Assembly: GCF_008692605.1 (NCBI RefSeq)
Contig: NZ_LFCT01000004.1
Location: 124,001-188,000 of the forward strand
Direction: 5' to 3'
DNA length: 64,000 bases
Source of the DNA: Sphingobium estronivorans
Lineage (GTDB): Bacteria; Pseudomonadota; Alphaproteobacteria; Sphingomonadales; Sphingomonadaceae
The notes beneath the pieces were generated by a model. That model was given only the letters and a program-made list of their open reading frames with translations, was not told where the DNA came from and ran no database searches. A program made the translations under genes and the position numbers. Positions 43,413 through 52,306 of the stretch are shown here, one piece after another; position 1 is the first letter of the stretch; each line of letters opens with the position of its first letter.

Positions 43413-44109
43413 CGCGCTGCTGCTGCTGGCGCTCGCCGTTCCGGCGCCCGCGCTGGCGCAGCCCGCCCAGTGCAGCATCCCCGAGCAACTTCCCCGTCCC
43501 CGCGCCGAAGGCCCAACAGCGGGGGAGCCGCGCCGCGTCCTGCCGATCGGCAGCTACACCCTGGCGATCAGCTGGTCGCCGCAATATTGCGCCGGCGCAC
43601 GGGGACGGAAGGACGATTTCCAGTGCGGCGGCCGCAACGGCCGCTTCGGCTTCACGCTGCACGGTCTCTGGCCCGACGGTTATGGCAAGCCGTGGCCGCA
43701 ATATTGCAAGGCCGCCGCGCCGCTGCCGCGCGCCGTGATCCGCCAGCAGCTCTGCTCGACGCCTTCGGTGCAGCTGATCCAGCATGAATGGGTGAAGCAC
43801 GGTAGCTGCATGCCGACCACGCCCGATCGCTTCTTCGCCTTGTCGCGCCACTATTATCAGGCGCTGCGCTATCCCGACATGAAGGCGCTCGCCCGCCGTC
43901 CCACAGTCACCGCCCGCGCCTTTGCCGAAGCCTTCGCCGCCGCCAACAAGGGTCTGCGCGCCGACATGATGCGGATCGCCGCCACCCGCGACAACTGGCT
44001 GAGCGAGGTGTGGCTCTGCATGGACCGCAGGATGCGCTACACCCGATGCCCCGCGCATCAGGGCGGCGTCAGACCCGGAACGGTCTTGAAGATCGCTCCG
44101 CCCGTCTGA
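43405..44109 (+). CDS. Ribonuclease T2 family, periplasmic
   Basis: A 234-residue protein with a signal peptide (RSALLLLALAVPAPALAQ). Both catalytic segments are present: FTLHGLWPDGYG (CAS I) and IQHEWVKHGSCM (CAS II), each with its histidine. SYTLAISWSPQYC opens the fold and several cysteines can form disulfides. It should cleave single-stranded RNA in the periplasm to release nucleotides. It is coupled to nadC. Confidence 0.92.
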   Translation: MRSALLLLALAVPAPALAQPAQCSIPEQLPRPRAEGPTAGEPRRVLPIGSYTLAISWSPQYCAGARGRKDDFQCGGRNGRFGFTLHGLWPDGYGKPWPQYCKAAAPLPRAVIRQQLCSTPSVQLIQHEWVKHGSCMPTTPDRFFALSRHYYQALRYPDMKALARRPTVTARAFAEAFAAANKGLRADMMRIAATRDNWLSEVWLCMDRRMRYTRCPAHQGGVRPGTVLKIAPPV

Positions 44110-44114
44110 ACCGT

Positions 44115-44537
44115 TTATCCGTCGATCACCACGGTCGAGGGATGATGCCGATCCAGATGCTTGCGGATGATCCGCAGATTCTTCGTGTTCGACTTGTAGA
44201 GAAAGTCGAAAATATCGCCGGCAAAGGGGATCGCTCCGACCAGCGTGTCGAAACCGACATTGGCTGCCATGCGGGTCAGCTGCCATTTCGACATGCCCAG
44301 ATTGCGCGCTTCCCATATGATCCACGCGCCCATCGCCGCCGTGGCGAAATCGCCCACCACCGGGATCAGCCCGACCAGACTGTCCAGCCCGACCCGGCGC
44401 TGGGTGCCGGGGATCACGAACAGCCCCTCCAGCAGCGCTTCCATCGCCTCGATCCGCTTGCGTATCGAAGCCGGATCGCGTCCGAAGCCCGGCATGTCGC
44501 GCATCACCCGATCGAACTGCTCCTGCGAAATCGGCAT
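44115..44537 (-). CDS. DUF4112 protein
   Basis: A 140-residue protein with two hydrophobic segments (GLDSLVGLIPVVGDFATAAMGAWIIWEA and VGFDTLVGAIPFAGDIFDFLYKSNTKNLRI). The duplicated D-x-L-V-G-x-I-P-x-x-G-D motif is the DUF4112 hallmark. No function is known. Its stop converges with RNase T2 five bases away. Confidence 0.85.
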   Translation of the reverse strand: MPISQEQFDRVMRDMPGFGRDPASIRKRIEAMEALLEGLFVIPGTQRRVGLDSLVGLIPVVGDFATAAMGAWIIWEARNLGMSKWQLTRMAANVGFDTLVGAIPFAGDIFDFLYKSNTKNLRIIRKHLDRHHPSTVVIDG

Positions 44538-44556
44538 TCCATGTCCTCCAGAACGC

Positions 44557-46068
44557 CTAGTTGGTGCTCTTGAACAGATGGTTCAATGGGTGCCGCGCGC
44601 GCGGCGATGCGGTGAAGCCGGTCAGCCGCCGCGCCACCAGCGACCAGCGGACCGGCGCGCCCAGCGCGATATAGCCATTATGCGCCTGCATCAGCGCCTC
44701 GGCCTGCGCCACGCGCGCCATGCGCTCGTCCAGCGTGCTGGCCAGGCTGGCCGCCTGCAACGCCGCCTCGGCCTCCGCCGAACAATGCACCTTCCGCGCG
44801 CAGCCGATCCGCCCCAGATACCAGAGCACGCTGTCATAGGCCGCAACCTCATCGACCAGCCGCAGGTCCGCATCCTCTTCCGGCGCCACCCGCTCCACCG
44901 CCAGGCCGATGGTGCCGAGATTGTGCCGCACCAGCCCGAACAGCATCGTCGCCCCCGGTCCGGTGGGCAGCGCCAGCCGCAGCGCCGGCGGATCGCCATG
45001 CTCGCTGCGCCAGCGCTTAATCACCGCCTGGCCCTGCGCCCAGCGGTCCGCCATCGCCATTCCGGTCCAGTCGGGCGCGGCGGGCGGCCCCGGCAGGTCG
45101 ATCTGTCCCGGCACGATCTGTTCGGTTGTGGCCCAGCCGCCGACCGGGAACATGACCGGCAACTGGCTGCGATCGATAGCCATGTTGATCGCCCGCCGCA
45201 CGCCGTCATCGTCCAGCAGCTTGGCCCTGTCCCCATTCTGGCCCATCACTGCCAGCCCCAGCAGCCCCTGCACCGGATCGATCCGTACATCGTCGCGATC
45301 CACCCCCGCCGGGACGAGCAGCGGCAGGTCGGCAAAGCGTCCGCCCAGCACCAGCGCCGCCTTGCCCTGCTGGAAGCGCACGATGGCGAGCGCGGGCCGC
45401 TCGGCGCGCAGGATGCGGGTCTGCCAGGCCGGCACCGGCAGTTCGTCGCCGGATTCGTTGGTCGCCCGCTCGACCGGCACCAGCTTCAGCGCCTTGCCCT
45501 GCGCCAGCCGCCGATAGGGACCGGTCCCGCCGTCGCGCGAGAGTACCGCCATTTGCGGCTGGGCCAGCATCTGGAGCAGATAGGGCCGGGGCGCGGCCAG
45601 CCGGATTTCGATCACCTCTCCGGTCATCGCCACCACATCCTGCACCGCGTCGAGCGGTCCGTCCGGGTCCAGCCGCCGCAGCATGTCGATGCGCGACATC
45701 AATATCCGCCCGACATCCTTCGCCGTCACCTTGTTTCCATCGGGCCAGAAGGCGCGGCGCAGGCGGAAAATATAGCTGCGCCCCTCATCCTGTACGATCC
45801 AGCGCTGGGCGAGGGCGGGCAGGATCTCCCCGCTGGCGTCGAAGGCGACCAGTCCCTGCGCCGTTGCCTCCAGGAACAGCTTCGATCCGGGATCGGGCAG
45901 ATAGTCCAGAGGTTTGGCGAAATCGGCGGGCGTGCCGACGACGCTCACCGTCACCGGCCCGCTCCCCTCGTCCGAGCAGCCGCCGAGGGCTGCGCCAAGC
46001 AGGGCGAAACAGGCGAAAGCGTTGCGGGGAAGTGGCAAGGACATGTCCTTACAGGGCTTAACGCGCAT
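44557..46068 (-). CDS. Oligopeptide-type solute-binding lipoprotein (SBP family 5)
   Basis: A roughly 503-residue lipoprotein. The signal peptide ends in LLGAALGGCS; the body is a family 5 extracellular binding fold (FLEATAQGLVAFDASGEILPALAQRW, YIFRLRRAFWPDGNKVTAKDVGRIL, RRAINMAIDRSQLP, VAQAEALMQAHNGYIALG). Such proteins bind peptides, nickel or heme for ABC importers, but no permease or ATPase is adjacent. The start is uncertain: ATG 46068 has GGCGGGA six bases upstream, while ATG 46044 gives the shortest signal and GTG 46101 the longest frame. Confidence 0.85.
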   Translation of the reverse strand: MRVKPCKDMSLPLPRNAFACFALLGAALGGCSDEGSGPVTVSVVGTPADFAKPLDYLPDPGSKLFLEATAQGLVAFDASGEILPALAQRWIVQDEGRSYIFRLRRAFWPDGNKVTAKDVGRILMSRIDMLRRLDPDGPLDAVQDVVAMTGEVIEIRLAAPRPYLLQMLAQPQMAVLSRDGGTGPYRRLAQGKALKLVPVERATNESGDELPVPAWQTRILRAERPALAIVRFQQGKAALVLGGRFADLPLLVPAGVDRDDVRIDPVQGLLGLAVMGQNGDRAKLLDDDGVRRAINMAIDRSQLPVMFPVGGWATTEQIVPGQIDLPGPPAAPDWTGMAMADRWAQGQAVIKRWRSEHGDPPALRLALPTGPGATMLFGLVRHNLGTIGLAVERVAPEEDADLRLVDEVAAYDSVLWYLGRIGCARKVHCSAEAEAALQAASLASTLDERMARVAQAEALMQAHNGYIALGAPVRWSLVARRLTGFTASPRARHPLNHLFKSTN

Positions 46069-46184
46069 CTGCATTCCCGCCAACCGTTCATCACCTTCCA
46101 CCGCAATGTCCCATAGCGAAACAGCTTTTTGTTAACCATGAGTCCGCCTTGGCCGGACTGCGCAACATGCCTATAACTTTGGTT

Positions 46185-47123
46185 ATGCGCGTCTTTTCGA
46201 CCATTTTGCTGCTGTCCGCCGCCGTGACGGCCACTGCGCTGGCGCAGGGCGTGGCGTCGCCCTTCACCGTGGCGGAAAGCGGACGCAGCTATGCGACGCT
46301 CAATGAGGCGATCCGCGCCATCGGCGACGGTCGCGGCACCGTCATCGTGGCGCCGGGCCGTTACGCCCAATGTGCGGTGCAGCAGGGCGGCGACGTCACC
46401 ATCCGCGCGCAACAGCCCGGCAGCGCGATCCTCGATGGGGTGGCCTGCGAACAGAAGGCGGCGCTGGTGCTGCGCGGTCGCGCGAGTTCGGTCGACGGCC
46501 TGATCTTCCAGAATCTGCGCGTCCCCGACGGCAATGGCGCGGGCATCCGGCTCGAAAGCGGCGACCTGACCGTCACCAACAGCCTGTTCCGCAACAGTGA
46601 GCAAGGCATATTGACCGGCGATGCGCCGGGCAACGGCATCCGCATCGACAGATCGACCTTCCGCCATCTGGGCCGCTGCGACCGCGATCTCGCCTGTGCG
46701 CACGGCATTTACACGGGCCGCTATGCCAGTCTGGCCGTCACCCGTTCGCGCTTCGATCAGGGCGATGGCGGCCATTATCTGAAAACCCGCGCCCGCCGGG
46801 TGGCCATTACCGACAACAGCTTCGACGACAGTGCGGGGCGCCTCACCAATTATATGATCGACCTGTCCAACGGCGCGAGCGGGACGATCAGCGGCAATGA
46901 AATGGTGCAGGGCAAGGATAAGGATAATTACAGCGCCTTCATCACCGTCGCGCCCGAAGGCCGGGAGCAGGACAGCGCGGGCCTGACGATCGCCCATAAC
47001 AGCGCGTCCTTCGTGCCGGGCTTGCAGCGCAGCAGCAGCTTCGTCGCCAATTTCACCGACGATGCGGTGAGGATCGGCCCGAACCGTCTCGCCACCGGGA
47101 TCAAGGTTTCGGACCGGCGTTAA
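46185..47123 (+). CDS. Secreted right-handed beta-helix protein
   Basis: A roughly 312-residue exported protein with a signal peptide (MRVFSTILLLSAAVTATALA) and a parallel beta-helix: SYATLNEAIRAIGDGRGTVIVAPGRY opening, then repeated short strands with Asn/Asp turns (VTNSLFRNSEQGI, IRIDRSTFRHLG, LAVTRSRFDQGDGGHYLK, ITDNSFDDSAG). Such folds occur in polysaccharide lyases, epimerases and NosD-like proteins; no catalytic set is recognised. Start codons at 46149 (TTG) and 46167 (ATG) are also possible. It is divergent from the binding lipoprotein. Confidence 0.78.
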   Translation: MRVFSTILLLSAAVTATALAQGVASPFTVAESGRSYATLNEAIRAIGDGRGTVIVAPGRYAQCAVQQGGDVTIRAQQPGSAILDGVACEQKAALVLRGRASSVDGLIFQNLRVPDGNGAGIRLESGDLTVTNSLFRNSEQGILTGDAPGNGIRIDRSTFRHLGRCDRDLACAHGIYTGRYASLAVTRSRFDQGDGGHYLKTRARRVAITDNSFDDSAGRLTNYMIDLSNGASGTISGNEMVQGKDKDNYSAFITVAPEGREQDSAGLTIAHNSASFVPGLQRSSSFVANFTDDAVRIGPNRLATGIKVSDRR

Positions 47124-47170
47124 GCCGGGCGTGCTTGCATCCCTTCGTGCACAGGCCGATAATCCGGCCC

Positions 47171-47374
47171 ATGCGCACAACCTACAGCTCGGCGACCGTC
47201 CGCCTTTATTACCTCAGCGACGCCGATGGCGGCGGCGCGGCGACGACGCTCTTCTACGGCCCGCTGAACGAGGCTTTGGCGATCGCGGAGCAACAGCCGC
47301 AGGATGTGCAGGACGGCCTGTTCCTCGCCACCGACAATGATGTGGTGGCTTATCTCGATCTCATCGAGGGTTAG
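47171..47374 (+). CDS. Conserved-looking small protein, 67 residues
   Basis: Begins MRTTYSSATVRLYYLSDADG and continues TTLFYGPLNEALAIAEQQ; acidic, soluble, no signal or helix. It does not match a family I can name. Base composition and third-position GC fit a real gene, and the start lies 47 bp after the beta-helix gene on the same strand. Confidence 0.6.
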   Translation: MRTTYSSATVRLYYLSDADGGGAATTLFYGPLNEALAIAEQQPQDVQDGLFLATDNDVVAYLDLIEG

Positions 47375-47484
47375 CGTCCTCCCGCCTCCGCAGCCGGAAC
47401 CAACCCCGCCGAAGCCGGTTTGATCCGGCATGGGCGGCGGGCGCCGATGGCGGCTGGGTTTGAGGCCGCGAGGAGAGAGATGCC

Positions 47485-48093
47485 ATGGTCACATTGACCC
47501 CGCTGGAAGTCGGTCTGGCGCTTCTGGCCCTTGTTCTGATCGTGGCGATCGCGATCATGATCGTCAACAACCGCCGCCGCGCCGATCTTCGCGCCAAATT
47601 CGGACCGGAATATGGGCGGACCGTCGAAATGGCCGGCAGCGCGCGCAAGGCCGAGGCCGAATTGCATGAGCGCGAAAAACGGGTCGCGGCGTTCACGATC
47701 CGCCCGCTGTCGCCGCCGCAGGCCGACGCCTTCACCGATGCCTGGGTGCGGGTGCAGGCGCAATTCGTCGACGATCCGCAGGGCGCGGTGTCGCGGGCCG
47801 ATGCGTTGCTGACCGAAGTGATGGAGGTGCGGGGCTATCCCATCTCCGATTTCGAACAGCGCTCGGCCGATCTGTCCGTGGATCATCCCGAAGTCGTCCA
47901 GAATTACCGGACCGCTCATGACATCGCCGTCCGCCATGCGCGGGGCGAGGCGGATACCGAAGATTTGCGCCGGGCGATGATCCATTATCGCGCGCTGTTC
48001 GACGATCTGGTGCATGAGCCGGTGGACCATCGCATGGCGCCCCCGGTTTCACGGCTCCGGCAGGACGATGCGCGCCGTTCCGATCCGCGCTGA
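47485..48093 (+). CDS. Membrane-anchored protein of unknown function, 202 residues
   Basis: One N-terminal helix (TPLEVGLALLALVLIVAIAIMIVNN, about 5-29) is followed by a basic segment and a helical soluble domain (PQADAFTDAWVRVQAQFVDDPQGAVSRADALLTEVM, then YRTAHDIAVRHARGEADTEDLRRAMIHYRALFDDLV). The FGPEYGRTVE...AEAELHEREKRV and W-x-x-V-Q-x-x-F-V-D-x-P pattern occurs in hypothetical proteins of varied bacteria. The ATG follows GAGGAGAGAG. The role is unknown; the tail points into the cytoplasm by charge. Confidence 0.8.
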   Translation: MVTLTPLEVGLALLALVLIVAIAIMIVNNRRRADLRAKFGPEYGRTVEMAGSARKAEAELHEREKRVAAFTIRPLSPPQADAFTDAWVRVQAQFVDDPQGAVSRADALLTEVMEVRGYPISDFEQRSADLSVDHPEVVQNYRTAHDIAVRHARGEADTEDLRRAMIHYRALFDDLVHEPVDHRMAPPVSRLRQDDARRSDPR

Positions 48094-48126
48094 AGCCACG
48101 AAGGCGCGAGCGGGTCGGCGCACCCT

Positions 48127-49524
48127 TCATCCGTCCGCGAAGCCAAAGGGCGCATGGGTCCGCCGGAAATCGTCCGGCAGCATATCCCGGCCGATCGGCG
48201 GCGCGGAACGGGCCATGCACTGGCTGCGGTGGCAAAGGCGGCAGGTGACGCCAATGGGGGTCGGCTCCCCAGGCGTCGATCCCGCCGCATAGATCAGCCG
48301 GTGGGCATGTTCGGCGGCGCAGGCCAGCGCGATGGCGCGCTCGATCCGGGGCGCGGCCCAGCCGCCGCCGCCCGCCGTCACCGTCCGCGCGATGGAAAAG
48401 AAGCGCTGGCCGTCGGGCAGTTCCAGCCATTGGGTCCGCACCTCGCGCGGGCGTTCGAAAACATGGTGCACCGACCAGAGCGGGCAGGAGCCGCCATGGC
48501 GCGCAAAGGGAAAGCCGGCGCTGTCCAGCCGCTTGCTGACATTGCCCGCCTGATCCACCCGCAGGAAGAAGAAGGGCACGCGTTCCTGCCCCGGCTTTTG
48601 CAGGGTGGTCAGCCGGTGCGCGGTCTGTTCGAAACTGGCGCCGAACTGCCGGGCCAGCGCCTCCACATCATAGCGCCGCGCCTCCACCGCCTTGGCGAAG
48701 GGGCCGTAGGGCATCAGGATCGCCGCCGCCGCATAGTTGGCGAGCGCCCGGCGTGTCAGCCGCCGCCCGCTTTCGCTGGCGAACTGGCTGTCCTTCAGCA
48801 AGGCCTCGAAATCGCGGCGCATTTCCAGATAGGCGATCTGGAGCGCCAGTTGAAAGGCGGTGCTCGCCCCATCCAGCGCATCGTCCAGCAGCACCGCGTC
48901 TCGATGGCGATCGAGCCGCCGCATCGACCCCGCCATCACCTCGGTCGGGAGCCGCCGCACGCGCAGATTATGTTTCGTTTTCAGCCATCCGGCGAGGCCG
49001 CCCGCAGCCTCGGCCTCCGCCGCCAGTTTCTCGCCCGCATCGTCCAGCAGCGGAAAACTGTTGCGCCTCGCCCCCAGGAAACGCCGCGATTCGGCCACGG
49101 GGTCGGGGGCTTCGATGACATGCTGACGATCCACGCCCTTGTCGGCCAGTGCCAGTTGCTCCTCGCGATACGCCGTGTGCAGCCGCAGCAAAGCCTCGGT
49201 TATTCCCGGATAATTGACCGCGACGTCTCCCGTCGCCAGCGCGGGCAGGTCGATGTCCGCGAACATCGGGTCCTTGAGCACGGCCTGCAACCGGGCGGTG
49301 TGCTCCGCGCCGCCATCCCCGGCCAGTTCGCTCATGTCCATCTTGTAGGTGCGGGCGAGACGGAGCAGCATGTCGGCGGTCAGGGGGCGTTGGTTGCGTT
49401 CAAGCAGTGCGACATAGCTGGCGGAAATTTCGAGGTCCGCCGCCATGTCGGCCTGGGTCAGTCCCAGTTCGCGCCGCAGCCTGCGCAGGCGTGGTCCCAT
49501 GTAAACCGGACGATCCTTGGCCAT
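48127..49524 (-). CDS. Short-chain fatty acyl transcriptional regulator (ScfR/RamB type)
   Basis: A 465-residue regulator: an N-terminal XRE helix-turn-helix (LRRELGLTQADMAADLEISASYVALLERNQRPL, about 15-50), a central ImmA/IrrE-like segment and the C-terminal ScfR domain with four cysteines near the end (CALACAAEH, GVTCRLCHRSQC). RamB of Corynebacterium and its relatives control glyoxylate-cycle and propionate genes. Here it is divergent from isocitrate lyase, so it very probably regulates aceA and itself through the TTTACA repeats between them. Confidence 0.92.
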   Translation of the reverse strand: MAKDRPVYMGPRLRRLRRELGLTQADMAADLEISASYVALLERNQRPLTADMLLRLARTYKMDMSELAGDGGAEHTARLQAVLKDPMFADIDLPALATGDVAVNYPGITEALLRLHTAYREEQLALADKGVDRQHVIEAPDPVAESRRFLGARRNSFPLLDDAGEKLAAEAEAAGGLAGWLKTKHNLRVRRLPTEVMAGSMRRLDRHRDAVLLDDALDGASTAFQLALQIAYLEMRRDFEALLKDSQFASESGRRLTRRALANYAAAAILMPYGPFAKAVEARRYDVEALARQFGASFEQTAHRLTTLQKPGQERVPFFFLRVDQAGNVSKRLDSAGFPFARHGGSCPLWSVHHVFERPREVRTQWLELPDGQRFFSIARTVTAGGGGWAAPRIERAIALACAAEHAHRLIYAAGSTPGEPTPIGVTCRLCHRSQCMARSAPPIGRDMLPDDFRRTHAPFGFADG

Positions 49525-49547
49525 CTGTAAAGCGCTCCTGTGCAGCC

Positions 49548-49587
49548 TTTACAACTTTACACGCAAATCTTGTAAATTTCTACAACT
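49548..49587. promoter_or_regulatory. ScfR/RamB-type binding repeats upstream of aceA
   Basis: TTTACAA (49548-49554) is repeated at once as CTTTACA (49554-49560), and mirrored by TTGTAAA (49570-49576), with TCTACAA (49579-49585) beyond. The first and third make a perfect seven-base inverted repeat spaced by 15 bases. They lie in the 148-bp gap between the scfR and aceA starts, a natural site for the divergent regulator. Confidence 0.65.
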
Positions 49588-49672
49588 GAACTTCGCGCCC
49601 TCTGCCGCACCCGCTGACAGCCCCGTAAACCGGCTCCATCAGTTCGCCTCTCATTGGATGGAATCGACGCTC

Positions 49673-51265
49673 ATGACCTACAGCCAGGAAATCACGAAGG
49701 CCGGCACGACCATTGGCGGCCAGGGCCATTGGGACGGCATCGCGCCCGAATCGGTCGCCCGCATGCGCCTTCAGAACCGTTTCCACACCGGCCTCGACAT
49801 TGCCCGCTACACCGCTGGCATCATGCGCCGCGACATGGCGGCCTATGACGCCGATCCGGCCAACTACACCCAGTCGCTGGGTTGCTGGCACGGCTTCATC
49901 GGCCAGCAGAAGATGATCAGCATCAAGAAGCATTTCGGCACGACCAAGGGCAAATATCTCTATCTGTCCGGCTGGATGGTCGCCGCGCTGCGCAGCGAAT
50001 TCGGTCCGCTGCCCGACCAGTCGATGCATGAGAAGACCAGCGTTCCGATGCTGATCGAGGAACTCTACACCTTCCTCAAGCAGGCCGACGCCCGCGAGCT
50101 GGGCATGATGTTCCGCGACCTCGACGCCGCCCGCGAAGCCGGTGACGAAGTCAAGGCGCAGAAGATTCAGCACGACATCGACAATTACGAAACCCATGTC
50201 GTCCCGATCGTCGCGGACATCGACGCGGGCTTCGGCAATGCCGAGGCGACCTATCTGCTGGCCAAGAAGTTCATCGAAGCGGGCGCCTGCTGCATCCAGA
50301 TCGAAAATCAGGTCTCGGACGAAAAGCAGTGCGGTCATCAGGACGGCAAGGTCACGGTCCCGCATGAGGACTTCCTCGCGAAGATTCGCGCGGTCCGCTA
50401 CGCTTTCCTAGAACTGGGCATCGACGACGGCATCATCGTCGCGCGCACCGACTCGCTGGGCGCCGGTCTGACCAAGCAGATCGCCTACAGCAAGGAAGAT
50501 GGCGATCTGGGCGACCAGTATAACAGCTTCCTCGACGTCGAGGAGGTCACCGACATCACCACCCTGCGCGGCGATGTCGTTCTGGCCCGCGACGGCAAGC
50601 TGTTCCGCCCGAAGCGCCTGCCGTCGAACCTGTTCCAGTTCCGTGCCGGAACCGGCGAGGATCGCTGCGTTCTCGACTGCATCACCTCGCTCCAGAACGG
50701 CGCGGATCTGCTGTGGATCGAGACGGAAAAGCCGCATATCGAACAGATTGCGGGCATGGTCGACCGTATCCGGGACGTCATTCCCAATGCGAAGTTGGTC
50801 TATAACAACTCGCCGTCGTTCAACTGGACGCTCAACTTCCGCCAGCAGGTCTTCGACGCCTGGTCCGCGGCAGGCAAGGATGTCGGCGCCTATGATCGCG
50901 CCAAGCTGATGAGCGCCGATTATGACGCGACCGATCTGGGTCGTGAAGCCGATGAGAAGATCCGCACCTTCCAGAAGGATGCGGCGGCGCGGGCCGGTAT
51001 CTTCCATCATCTCATCACCCTGCCGACCTATCACACGGCGGCCTTGTCGACGGACAATCTGGCCAAGGACTATTTCGGCGAGGCGGGCATGCTCGGCTAT
51101 GTCGAGGGCGTCCAGCGCAAGGAAATCCGTCAGGGAATCGCTTGCGTCAAGCATCAGAACATGTCGGGTTCCGACATTGGCGACGACCACAAGGAATATT
51201 TCGCGGGTGAAGCCGCGCTCAAGGCCGGCGGCGTCCACAACACGATGAACCAATTTGCAGCCTAA
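49673..51265 (+). CDS. aceA: Isocitrate lyase, subfamily 3
   Basis: A 530-residue glyoxylate-shunt enzyme splitting isocitrate into glyoxylate and succinate. Sequence blocks SLGCWHGFIGQQKMISIKKHFG, VPIVADIDAGFGNAEATYLLAKKFIEAGACCIQIENQ and DEKQCGHQDGK identify the longer subfamily 3, as in Pseudomonas aeruginosa; the catalytic loop is KQCGH in place of the usual KKCGH. The start is set at MTYSQEIT (49673); ATG 49658 is five codons earlier. The C-terminus NQFAA is followed by two near-copies of the last ten codons. Confidence 0.95.
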   Translation: MTYSQEITKAGTTIGGQGHWDGIAPESVARMRLQNRFHTGLDIARYTAGIMRRDMAAYDADPANYTQSLGCWHGFIGQQKMISIKKHFGTTKGKYLYLSGWMVAALRSEFGPLPDQSMHEKTSVPMLIEELYTFLKQADARELGMMFRDLDAAREAGDEVKAQKIQHDIDNYETHVVPIVADIDAGFGNAEATYLLAKKFIEAGACCIQIENQVSDEKQCGHQDGKVTVPHEDFLAKIRAVRYAFLELGIDDGIIVARTDSLGAGLTKQIAYSKEDGDLGDQYNSFLDVEEVTDITTLRGDVVLARDGKLFRPKRLPSNLFQFRAGTGEDRCVLDCITSLQNGADLLWIETEKPHIEQIAGMVDRIRDVIPNAKLVYNNSPSFNWTLNFRQQVFDAWSAAGKDVGAYDRAKLMSADYDATDLGREADEKIRTFQKDAAARAGIFHHLITLPTYHTAALSTDNLAKDYFGEAGMLGYVEGVQRKEIRQGIACVKHQNMSGSDIGDDHKEYFAGEAALKAGGVHNTMNQFAA

Positions 51266-51337
51266 AGGCTGCGGGGGAACCAATTTGCAGTCTAAAGGCT
51301 GCGGGGGAACCGGTTTGCGGCTTGAAAGCTGCTGACG
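51248..51337 (+). repeat. Three 30-bp tandem repeats at the end of aceA, each with a hairpin and an in-frame stop
   Basis: Units begin at 51248, 51278 and 51308. Units one and two differ at one base (AACCAATTTGCAG then C or T then CTAAAGG...); the third is diverged (AACCGGTTTGCGGCTTGAAA). GCAGCC-TAAA-GGCTGC in unit one is a perfect hairpin containing the aceA stop. Because 30 bp is ten codons, each copy encodes an NQFAA, NQFAV or NRFAA end and a stop in the same frame. Confidence 0.85.
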
Positions 51338-51385
51338 AGATCTGGTCGCGGGGGTGCATGCCCCGCCTCAGGGTGGAAGGACTGG

Positions 51386-51420
51386 ACGGCCCGGAATTGC
51401 ACGCTCCGGGCCGTTTTTTT
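51386..51420 (+). terminator. Rho-independent terminator of aceA
   Basis: CGGCCCGGA pairs with TCCGGGCCG around nine bases and is followed by seven T residues (51414-51420). A textbook intrinsic terminator, about 120 bp after the aceA stop. Confidence 0.88.
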
Positions 51421-51516
51421 CATAAGCGCAGCTTGTGAAGCCCTCGGCCGTTCCGGCTTTTGTCCCGATGCGGAGACGTCTATCCTCCATGCGTCTTGCA
51501 GCCAGGGGAGAAGCCG

Positions 51517-52203
51517 ATGCCCTACACCCTCATCACCGCCAACCGCAATTATTCGAGCTGGTCGTTGCGCCCCTGGGTGCTGATGAAGGCGCTCGGCATC
51601 CCCTTCACCGACCGGATCGAGCCGTTCGCCGCCGCCGAAAATTATGCGGCCTTCCGCGATTTTTCGCCTACGGGACAGGTGCCTGTGCTGATCGACGGCG
51701 ACCGGACAGCGTGGGATTCGCTCGGCATCACCTTGTATCTGGCGGATCGTCACCCCGCTGTCTGGCCGCAGGACGAAGCCGCGCGGGGCTGGGCGCAATG
51801 TGCCGTTGCCGAAATGCACAGCGGCTTTGCGGCGCTGCGCAACGATTGCCCGATGAATGTGGGTGTGCGGGTGGAAACGCATCTGCCCTCGTCCGCCCTC
51901 AACCGCAATATTGCCCGGCTGGTTGAATTGTGGGGCGAGGGGTTGTCCCGGTTCGGCGGGCCGTTTCTGGGCGGGTCGGCCTTCACCGCCGCCGATGCCT
52001 TTTATGCGCCGGTGGTGTTTCGGGTGCGGACCTACGGGTTGGACGTCGGCCCGGTCGCCATGGCCTGGGTCGATCATATGCTGGCGCTGCCTGCGCTGCG
52101 CGAATGGGAAGCAGCGGCGCTGGCCGAAACATGGCGCGAGGACAGCCATGAAGCGGAGGTCGGCGCGGCTGGTCGCATAATCGAGGATCATCGGGCCGTA
52201 TAA
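51517..52203 (+). CDS. Glutathione S-transferase family protein
   Basis: A 228-residue GST: thioredoxin-like N-domain ([26 protein letters not shown] with S-x-W-S-x-R near residue 12; [27 protein letters not shown] around 50-80) and helical C-domain ([23 protein letters not shown]). The motif set is that of the zeta/YfcF-like group. AGGGGAGAAG precedes the ATG. The substrate is unknown. Confidence 0.88.
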   Translation: MPYTLITANRNYSSWSLRPWVLMKALGIPFTDRIEPFAAAENYAAFRDFSPTGQVPVLIDGDRTAWDSLGITLYLADRHPAVWPQDEAARGWAQCAVAEMHSGFAALRNDCPMNVGVRVETHLPSSALNRNIARLVELWGEGLSRFGGPFLGGSAFTAADAFYAPVVFRVRTYGLDVGPVAMAWVDHMLALPALREWEAAALAETWREDSHEAEVGAAGRIIEDHRAV

Positions 52204-52306
52204 GTGTCTGGCGCTGCGCGATCCCAGGGCGGCTATCGGCGAAAACAGGAAATATTGGCCGCTTTCCCCCTTTTCCGCTGTCCTGTCTGGGTCTAGGGGG
52301 AGGGCT

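Noticed and set aside
44245..46116. 623-codon plus-strand ORF opposite the binding lipoprotein
   Set aside because: Antisense shadow with no domain; the minus strand shows a lipobox and SBP family 5 blocks.
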